Virus record (IMG/VR): IMGVR_UViG_3300028283_000033
Location: 1 to 24,048 of that record
DNA length: 24,048 nucleotides
From: a virus
Direction: 5' to 3' (one strand)
The notes under the pieces were generated by a model. The model saw only the letters and a program-made list of their open reading frames with translations, was not told the origin of the DNA and searched no databases. Below are positions 7,748 to 14,724 of the stretch, in pieces. Both the position numbers and the translations under genes were made by a program. Each line of letters begins with the position of its first letter. Position 1 is the first letter of the stretch.

Positions 7748-8833
7748 TTAAACAGATGGCGTTATTATGTCGCCTTCATTAAACAATCCCTGATTTGTAA
7801 TTAAATTATATGTTAACGTTGCAATTCTTTCACCAGAGGATGCTCTAGCTGCATCGCCTGTTATTGCAAATGTCACTTGTTTTCCAACAGAACTTACGTC
7901 AGCTGTTGAAGTATATCCAGCGTTCGAAAATGTGTAAGTTGAAGGATTGAGTGTCATTACGCCACCTTTATATAATTTCCCAGCAACATTGACTGGTTGA
8001 TACCCAACAGTATTATACCAAAATCCTCTCATATCCACAAGAATTTCTGTTGCAAACGGATATTGTAATCTAAATTGGACTAAATCAACTAAAACCGATT
8101 CAAATCCAGTTCCAGTATTATCGCCAGCCCACTTTAAATACTGTGTACCAACTAAGGGCCACCCTTGCAGTACACCCCACCCCAAATATGTTGATTGTGT
8201 ATTTTGTCCCACATCGGGTGTAACTATTCTAGTTCTAGTATCCAAATCTCGACCATCAGTAAATTGATAAGTTAATACCATATAATCAGCATCAAATACA
8301 AATATGTTTGGGTTGGTTAGTTGTGATTTAATTTCCCCATATCCACTTCCCACAGTATTTTTTACAAATGCCCTGTAAAAAGTTTCAACGTTCGGTAAAA
8401 GACCCGTCAATAAATTTCCACTACCAGTAAAATAACCTGTATTTATTGCAATATCTGCACTAATTGATTGTTTACTAACGTTTGGGTTTCCATATACCAT
8501 CTGTAAATCTGTTGCATATGCAACAGATTGCGTATATAATACACCATATTCATTAGCATTAAGATTACCCTTATCTGTTACACAACTATTACAAACTCCA
8601 ATACTATTCTCAGTAATATCATATGCAACACCAGTAGTTACCGTTGGCACATGTGTTGGAACTGGTAATGTTGTTATTTGACATGTTTCACCACAATAAG
8701 ATACACCGTCCACAATCATATATGCACGATATTCATATAGAGTAGATGGTAATAAACTTGCAATCGTGCAAGTATAATTATCTGCAGGGATCGCTCCCGT
8801 ATGCAATGGTGTTGTTATCCAAGGTATTGACAT
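7748..8833 (-). CDS. Phage tail-associated protein with FN3-like N-terminus and conserved β-rich C-terminal domain
   Basis: This 361-residue protein starts at ATG 8831-8833. The N-terminus enters what looks like the middle of an FN3-like domain (LLPSTLYEYRAYM...). A second, more complete FN3-like unit follows (about residues 55-175), with GVAYDITENSIGVCNS and the closing pattern VETFYRAFVKNT. Residues about 180-361 form a separate β-rich domain: FDADYMVLTYQFTDGRDLD, LVDMRGFWYNTVG, SGERIATLTYN. I recall related sequences in other Bacteroidota phages but know no named function. The gene begins 27 nt after the large baseplate/adhesin gene, whose C-terminal modules are of the same kind, so the two probably act in one fibre or baseplate-peripheral structure. 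No signal peptide or membrane segment is visible. Confidence 0.75.
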   Translation of the reverse strand: MSIPWITTPLHTGAIPADNYTCTIASLLPSTLYEYRAYMIVDGVSYCGETCQITTLPVPTHVPTVTTGVAYDITENSIGVCNSCVTDKGNLNANEYGVLYTQSVAYATDLQMVYGNPNVSKQSISADIAINTGYFTGSGNLLTGLLPNVETFYRAFVKNTVGSGYGEIKSQLTNPNIFVFDADYMVLTYQFTDGRDLDTRTRIVTPDVGQNTQSTYLGWGVLQGWPLVGTQYLKWAGDNTGTGFESVLVDLVQFRLQYPFATEILVDMRGFWYNTVGYQPVNVAGKLYKGGVMTLNPSTYTFSNAGYTSTADVSSVGKQVTFAITGDAARASSGERIATLTYNLITNQGLFNEGDIITPSV

Positions 8834-8860
8834 ATTCTATTATTATTAATTATAAGTATT

Positions 8861-11800
8861 TTAAAAAATTAAACTATCGGTTTGAGCAGTCTTTGATAAG
8901 CAATATGTTGGAGTTGTACCTATTGCAAAACTGCCAACACCATTCACAACACTTGATATTGAAATTGACGAAGTACTGGGCAATCCAGTTATTACTTGTG
9001 CATCTGAATAAACCCTTACACCCAGACAATCATTATATTTGACAAGAATCGGTCCCCACGTACCTGCACAACTGGTAGCTTGTTTACAGCTATATACACA
9101 TGAATACAATGGATTACCATTACAGTAAACATCATAGCAATGTATTAAAGGAAAACCAGCCGCAGGATTAGTACCACCCCAATTAAGATATACAGAATAG
9201 CACTCTAAAACACCAACAGGTGAAACAGAATCCACCCTACCACAAGCCAATTTACATAATTGTTGTGTATCATCGCCACCAGACTCACAATACATATTCA
9301 CATAATTAGATGTTGGTAAACCAGATGCTTGACTAATACTAACTTGTTTTGTTGTACCAATAGTTGGTATATAACATACAATACCAGACCTTGCAGCACC
9401 ACTATTTGTGTCAACAATAATTTCATTTATTGTACCTGTTGGTGACGGTGGAACTGGTGCAGAATTAATTATCCATGTAAGTGCAGGTGCTTTTGATATT
9501 GTATATACGTTAGTTGCCTCACCAATCACGCTGATATCTGAAATACTTGACGTTGATGCTAATGTTAATGTTGTTGGGCTTATTTGAATATCAGACGTAC
9601 TAGGACCCAATTCCCTATATTGCATACCATAATATTGACTATCTGCATAACGAACAATATTCTTACCACCAGTATAATCAATTGCGTATACATTTGCCGT
9701 ACCTTGACATGTACTGATATATGGCGTTGCTGCTGGGGCTGGTATTGTTATTTGCAAAGTATTTCCAGTATAACCATAAATTCCAGACACGACATATGCC
9801 CTATATTGATACACAGTATCGAATGTTAGTCCGTCTACAGATTCTGAGAAATTATCAACCGATAATGAACCATATTGAGGTACTTTAGTCCAAGCACCAC
9901 CACTTAATTTTTTATATTCAATACCATATCCAGTAAGAACATTATACCCTTGGATGAACTTACCACCACTATAAAATTTACCATTCAATGAACCATTAAA
10001 TGGTGAACCAATACTGGTTTCCACATATAATGTAGGTGGAGGCGGTGGTGGAAGTGGTATTGTCTGAGCAATCATAAATAATGCACCATCAGTACCATAA
10101 TATTGAACAATTGGGTTACCTCTTTTGTCAATTGTGGTTGATGAACCTGAATATACATTAACACCTCTTCTATACATGAATTTTTGTTTACTAAAAATAG
10201 TGTTTCTAACTAATAACCCACCTCTTCTCAAAATAATTGTTGCGGGTAATAATTGATCTACAAATCTTTGGAAGAAAGAATTATACTTACTTAAAAATGA
10301 ATATAAATTATGGAAAGTATAGCCATTGGATTTCAAAGGGTCTCCATCTGGAAGATTACTTCTTTTTAAATATTCGACATATATCCTTAATAGTGCGGGA
10401 TACCAACCACCCTTAAAATCACTAATAGTTTTTCTATTTCTAGCATTTATCATTTTTTTCTGAATTAAATCAATAAATTCAAGAAATGATAATTTACTAA
10501 TATCTCCAACACCAAAAACATCATGAATAACTGGTTTAAATATTGCATTACCACCAACAAGATAATATACACTAATAATTGTACCAAATCTAATACCTCT
10601 TGGCAAGAATATTTCATATGGATTCAATGAATTAACACTGTAATCCCTATTAGGCTCTAAAGCAATACCATCCACTAATACTTTAATATCACTTGCACTA
10701 TTTGTCTTATAATTAAGTCTATAAACAAATTTATTTGCCGATTGGTCGAAATATATTTTATTGGCGTTAATACTATCAACTCTAACAACTTCACTTCTAG
10801 CCGAAATATCATTACTACCAACAACTTCGACATATGCGATTTGAACTGTGGAATTCCCCTGTAAATACGAAATTACCTCTGGGTTTTGTATTATAAGCTT
10901 ATTATTTATACCACCAACCGTATTACTTGGATCAACAATATAATCTGCAGTAAATTGCGATGTTCCTTTGGTTAATGCAATACCGTTTATTGTGACTTGA
11001 ACATCGCCACGTGGATAACTTGGTAATGGAATTATCGTTCCTGTTACATCAGCTTTAATTCTAGTTACAACATATTCAACTGTAATTCCACTAATTGAGT
11101 GAGTTCCACCACTATATACAAATGTTGCTTGAATAACATCCCTTCTACCGCCAGAATTAATTGCTGTACCACCAATCAATGTAAATGTATTGGTATTATA
11201 GTTAATGGAGTAATCCGACTGATATGTGATTCCAGTGGTTGTTCCGCTAGTTGTTCCACTTTTAGGGGCATTTAGTAAAATACCGTTAAATCGAACTTCG
11301 AAATCTCCCAGTGTTCTATCAACATTATAAGGTAAAGTAAATGTATCTTGAGTACCATCATAATTTAGAGAGATATTGACATATGAAAATGGTAACGTAT
11401 ATCCGCTTGAGTTAATTGCAAAATCTTTTTTAATATAATCATATACATCATATTCAATTCCACGTGCAGTATCAAGTGCAACATCAACTTCTTTTGTGTT
11501 TATAACTAATTTACTATCTTCTTGATAATATTGTGGTGTTGTATCATCATATCTATATGTTGCACCACTTTGTGACCATGATTTCTTGTTATCAATAGTT
11601 CTTCTTAACTCAAATCCAGCCATACGGAATACATCCAAATATGCCTGACCACCATCGGTATCACCAGATAGTTGAAAGAAAAAATCGCTTACTTCTAATG
11701 GTGCTGAAGGATAACCCTCGGTATCATATGGCAGTGACTTTGATGGATAATCATTTATTGATAATCCAACAGTATTTGGGTTAATTTTGCCATCAACAGT

Positions 11801-13231
11801 ATATACATATTCAGTAATATTAATGAAAGGTTCGGGAATACCAATTAAAAGGAATATTGACCTAATTGCTTCTCTAGTACCTTTAGTTTTCCAAAAATAA
11901 CTAGTATTCATTAATATTCTTCTCCAAAGCTCAATATCAATCTCTGCTGGGAGTAAATTGGTATTCAAATCTCTTTCATTTTCATCAATAGTTAAAAAAC
12001 TATTAACCAATTCCCCCTCATTAACCAATGAAAAATAATCCCAACCAAAAGTATTTGACATATTTTTAATTAATTGGTCGGGAATATTATTTACCTTATC
12101 GTATGATACTCTATTGATATAAACCAACGAGTCTATGAATTCTCTTAATTGGTCAAATTCTCTACCATAAATTCTCAATAATTTAGTCATTTTACCCTCT
12201 TCGGTGAGGTCATATGCTTTCAATGAAGATGGGGTTAAAAATCTTGCAATTAAGTCTGTTTTTATTTTATCATATTTAGCACCAATAGTCAAGATGATCT
12301 CTAAAAATCTTTGATAACTTGGTGAATTTATATCGATATTATAACTATCACTTGTTACCCAAAGTAACGTAGTATCCGTATATATTATACTCCCATCATC
12401 AAGTAGTGAGGGGTCTTTAAAAGTAAATTTAAATCCTTTAGTTCCATCTCTGGTTGAGACAATATATTTTTCATATTCATTTAATAATGCCCTAAATTCT
12501 TCAAAAACAAAATTATTTGGCTTTATATGAAAATCAACCTGTGATGAAGTAGTTCCACTAATCATTGAGAACGGGTTTCCCATTACAGTTAACGTCAAGT
12601 AATTGCGACCCGAAGTATTTCCAATAAATTCAATAACATTACAAGTATTATTATCAGGTGCAAGAGATGTCCATACAACATATTTATCGTAAGATATGTT
12701 GATATTTTTTAATTCATTGTCATTTGGCAAACTAACGTTTCCATAATTATATACCAATCCAAATGTATTGTCAATACAAACTGTTGGGATTTTAAACGAT
12801 GAAGTATTTGTTACTAAATCATAGGCGTAATCAAAATATGTTACATTACCACCTCTAGATGATTGTGAATTCATGTAAATTGAGCCCGGGTACGAAGTGA
12901 TAATCCTCTCAACTGAAACTCTTAAAAATTCATATGCCGAACCAAATCTAATAAATGTGTTCAAATCCGATTTATCTAGATTTAGAACTGCATTTGTCGC
13001 ATATTGATAAATTATGTTAGACTGAGTATCAGAAACGCCCATAGTTTCTAAAGTAACGGGACGAACAAATGAACTTAGGACATTTGTATAATCAATATAT
13101 TTTCTTCCATCAAAATTTGATGTTACCGCAAAGCTGCCAAACGAAAATATTGTTTCGGATGCAGTATTATTAAAATTATTGCCATTTAAATTCTGGTCGA
13201 GATTATTATTTACAACTTTTACTTTTGCCAC
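8861..13231 (-). CDS. Very large baseplate/tail protein: P2 gpI-like segment fused to FN3-like, BACON-like and Cys-rich domains
   Basis: This 1456-residue protein starts at GTG 13229-13231, with an in-frame stop a few codons upstream. Residues about 1-600 look like a baseplate component. FWKTKGTREAIRSIFLLIG (about 446-464) fits the 'W-x-KGT...I...G' signature of P2 gpI-type tail proteins. Three tandem β modules follow (about 620-890), each with a DFEVRFNGILL-like or DIKVLVDGIALEPNRDYSV-like strand pair. A conserved helical block (about 910-1040) precedes a proline run (PLPPPPPPTLY, about 1065). After it come an FN3-like unit (about 1072-1160) and a BACON-like unit (about 1213-1303; ISPTTLTL, ARSGIV, KQVSISQASG). 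BACON domains are carbohydrate/mucin-associated in Bacteroidota and occur in crAss-like phage tail proteins. The last 150 residues hold 11 cysteines. The protein probably joins the baseplate to host-glycan adhesion. It lies downstream of a hairpin and a candidate promoter octamer. Confidence 0.82.
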   Translation of the reverse strand: MAKVKVVNNNLDQNLNGNNFNNTASETIFSFGSFAVTSNFDGRKYIDYTNVLSSFVRPVTLETMGVSDTQSNIIYQYATNAVLNLDKSDLNTFIRFGSAYEFLRVSVERIITSYPGSIYMNSQSSRGGNVTYFDYAYDLVTNTSSFKIPTVCIDNTFGLVYNYGNVSLPNDNELKNINISYDKYVVWTSLAPDNNTCNVIEFIGNTSGRNYLTLTVMGNPFSMISGTTSSQVDFHIKPNNFVFEEFRALLNEYEKYIVSTRDGTKGFKFTFKDPSLLDDGSIIYTDTTLLWVTSDSYNIDINSPSYQRFLEIILTIGAKYDKIKTDLIARFLTPSSLKAYDLTEEGKMTKLLRIYGREFDQLREFIDSLVYINRVSYDKVNNIPDQLIKNMSNTFGWDYFSLVNEGELVNSFLTIDENERDLNTNLLPAEIDIELWRRILMNTSYFWKTKGTREAIRSIFLLIGIPEPFINITEYVYTVDGKINPNTVGLSINDYPSKSLPYDTEGYPSAPLEVSDFFFQLSGDTDGGQAYLDVFRMAGFELRRTIDNKKSWSQSGATYRYDDTTPQYYQEDSKLVINTKEVDVALDTARGIEYDVYDYIKKDFAINSSGYTLPFSYVNISLNYDGTQDTFTLPYNVDRTLGDFEVRFNGILLNAPKSGTTSGTTTGITYQSDYSINYNTNTFTLIGGTAINSGGRRDVIQATFVYSGGTHSISGITVEYVVTRIKADVTGTIIPLPSYPRGDVQVTINGIALTKGTSQFTADYIVDPSNTVGGINNKLIIQNPEVISYLQGNSTVQIAYVEVVGSNDISARSEVVRVDSINANKIYFDQSANKFVYRLNYKTNSASDIKVLVDGIALEPNRDYSVNSLNPYEIFLPRGIRFGTIISVYYLVGGNAIFKPVIHDVFGVGDISKLSFLEFIDLIQKKMINARNRKTISDFKGGWYPALLRIYVEYLKRSNLPDGDPLKSNGYTFHNLYSFLSKYNSFFQRFVDQLLPATIILRRGGLLVRNTIFSKQKFMYRRGVNVYSGSSTTIDKRGNPIVQYYGTDGALFMIAQTIPLPPPPPPTLYVETSIGSPFNGSLNGKFYSGGKFIQGYNVLTGYGIEYKKLSGGAWTKVPQYGSLSVDNFSESVDGLTFDTVYQYRAYVVSGIYGYTGNTLQITIPAPAATPYISTCQGTANVYAIDYTGGKNIVRYADSQYYGMQYRELGPSTSDIQISPTTLTLASTSSISDISVIGEATNVYTISKAPALTWIINSAPVPPSPTGTINEIIVDTNSGAARSGIVCYIPTIGTTKQVSISQASGLPTSNYVNMYCESGGDDTQQLCKLACGRVDSVSPVGVLECYSVYLNWGGTNPAAGFPLIHCYDVYCNGNPLYSCVYSCKQATSCAGTWGPILVKYNDCLGVRVYSDAQVITGLPSTSSISISSVVNGVGSFAIGTTPTYCLSKTAQTDSLIF

Positions 13232-13248
13232 GAACTTTATATTTTACT

Positions 13249-13256
13249 ATAAATAC
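13249..13256. promoter_or_regulatory. Candidate promoter octamer upstream of 8861-13231
   Basis: The minus strand reads GTATTTAT, 17 nt before the GTG start and about 10 nt after a terminator hairpin. The downstream context (AGTAAAAT) resembles that at 19053-19060 (ATGAAAAT). The plus strand reads TATAAATAC, which matches a T4-like late promoter core facing the hairpin. The position after a terminator supports a promoter role. Confidence 0.45.
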
Positions 13257-13265
13257 AGTAAAAAC

Positions 13266-13296
13266 AAAAATCCCAATTTTTTAAGTTGGGATTTTT
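13266..13296 (-). terminator. Rho-independent terminator between baseplate sub-units (bidirectional potential)
   Basis: AAAAATCCCAA (13266-13276) pairs with TTGGGATTTTT (13286-13296) around a 9-nt loop. On the minus strand the stem runs into TTTTTGTTTTT. The hairpin lies 19 nt past the stop of 13316-14215 and upstream of 8861-13231. The A and T tracts on both sides would let it work in either direction. Confidence 0.85.
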
Positions 13297-13315
13297 GAAT
13301 GTATTTGAATTTTAA

Positions 13316-14215
13316 TTAAATTCCTGCAACAACAGTGTCAAAATTTTCACTTTCATCAATAGTTGCTCTTTTTTCTTTTACTTCATATAAAGGTACATTG
13401 CTAGTATCATCTTTAATTTCAAACAAATTAAACTGTTTTGTTATTACCCTATCAGCATCATAATATGTTAAAATACCGTTTTGAACATCTTTTATTTGTT
13501 CGCCCGCAACATAATTTGCCAAAGTATCAAGTGTGTTTTCAACCATCTCAACTTCAACCACCAATGGAGAAAAATAAGTATTTGACATTAATATTGTTTG
13601 ATCAATATTTCCAATAAAAGGTAAAGCATTCGGTTTAACATCAGAAGCACTACTAGGAGTTACTTGTAAAAATATTAATATGCCAGCATCGTCAAAACGA
13701 TATCTTTGTGCTTTTTGTGTTGTATTTCCAACATTTTCACTAACCACAGAAACCTTATTAGAAGTAACCACATATCTAACAACATTTCTCAATTTAGTTC
13801 CATCACTATTAACATATTCAATTCTATACCCTTGTAGTGAGTTATTTGCCTGTAATTCTGATGGTATTGAGTTCATGTCAATAACAATTCCCTTAACAGT
13901 TGGTAATGCAGATAATACGCTACAATCAACAATTATTGTAGGAACTAATTTCGGCTTAAAATAAATTGTATATATGCCAAGCTGACTAAAAATTGAGGCG
14001 GGTAACTTTAAATCATATAATCCCTCTAAAAGATTTTCTGAATATCCAGCAATCCCTTCATCATAAGTAGTTGTGGATAAAAAATCTGAGCTATTAGTAA
14101 CTTTGACAATTTCCCCTGCAGGTGTTTGCCTATTTGGAGTATAATCATAGAACATGTCAATATCTGAGATATTAACGTCTGAGGGTCTTGTTATTCCGAA
14201 TGTAGATATCGACAC
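13316..14215 (-). CDS. Unrecognised phage structural candidate (baseplate neighbourhood)
   Basis: This 299-residue protein is not firmly recognised. GTG (14213-14215) is chosen because an in-frame TAA lies two codons upstream and the next Met is residue 21. The sequence is predicted to be β-rich: alternating hydrophobic strands such as LGIYTIYFKPKLVPTIIVD and VKGIVIDMNSIPS, few cysteines and no membrane segment. The C-terminus has an acidic stretch (ATIDESENFDTVV). It lies 18 nt after 14234-14680, in a run of baseplate genes, and is closed by a strong terminator, so a baseplate or fibre-attachment role is inferred from position alone. No motif separates an enzyme from a structural protein. 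Confidence 0.75.
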   Translation of the reverse strand: MSISTFGITRPSDVNISDIDMFYDYTPNRQTPAGEIVKVTNSSDFLSTTTYDEGIAGYSENLLEGLYDLKLPASIFSQLGIYTIYFKPKLVPTIIVDCSVLSALPTVKGIVIDMNSIPSELQANNSLQGYRIEYVNSDGTKLRNVVRYVVTSNKVSVVSENVGNTTQKAQRYRFDDAGILIFLQVTPSSASDVKPNALPFIGNIDQTILMSNTYFSPLVVEVEMVENTLDTLANYVAGEQIKDVQNGILTYYDADRVITKQFNLFEIKDDTSNVPLYEVKEKRATIDESENFDTVVAGI

Positions 14216-14233
14216 GTTTTAAATTTTAATTGT

Positions 14234-14680
14234 TTATGTATTATTTACAATATTAAAGAAGTTACCGCCAGCATATGTTTCCAAATCGCTTAAATTATTT
14301 ATATATTCTAATCTGTAATTTTTATCAAATGCCGATAATTGTTGTCTTGATATAAATACATCATCATTAATTTTTGGATTGCTAATGATATTATCTTTAT
14401 TTGGATTTTTAAAATACGGCACATTAATAAAATTAGCACTTGTAATACCCTGTGGCGTAAATATATTTAATGTTGTTCCAGAAGTAGTTCCTGACATTAT
14501 ATCAACATATTTTATTCCCCCAAGATAATATATAATTTTATTCAATGGATTTGAAATTGATAAATCAATACCATCACTATTAATAGTACCGCCAGTGACA
14601 TATTTTTTTGCAAATACATCTGTTACAGTATATTTACGCAATTCACTTAATCTGCTGGTTGATGTTCCCGTTATTATCAT
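14234..14680 (-). CDS. Unrecognised small phage protein (baseplate neighbourhood)
   Basis: This 148-residue protein starts at ATG 14678-14680 and opens MIITGTSTSRLSELRKYTVT. It is mixed β with many Asn, Ile and Thr residues and ends YAGGNFFNIVNNT. It has no cysteine, signal peptide or membrane helix. The region around residues 45-80 (IIYYLGGIKYVDIMSGTTSG) looks like a β-hairpin. I do not recognise the family. It is 44 nt from the Thr/Ser fibre gene upstream and 18 nt from the next gene, consistent with one transcript of baseplate or tail components. The leader is A-rich, without a Shine-Dalgarno sequence. Confidence 0.72.
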   Translation of the reverse strand: MIITGTSTSRLSELRKYTVTDVFAKKYVTGGTINSDGIDLSISNPLNKIIYYLGGIKYVDIMSGTTSGTTLNIFTPQGITSANFINVPYFKNPNKDNIISNPKINDDVFISRQQLSAFDKNYRLEYINNLSDLETYAGGNFFNIVNNT

Positions 14681-14724
14681 TTTTGTTTTTTATTTGACAT
14701 TATAATTTTACCAATAAATCATTA

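Noticed and set aside
13249-13256. Direct assignment of the octamer as a T4 late promoter for the minus-strand genes
   Set aside because: In gene orientation it reads GTATTTAT, the reverse complement of the T4-like core, so it is reported only as a candidate element of uncertain direction.
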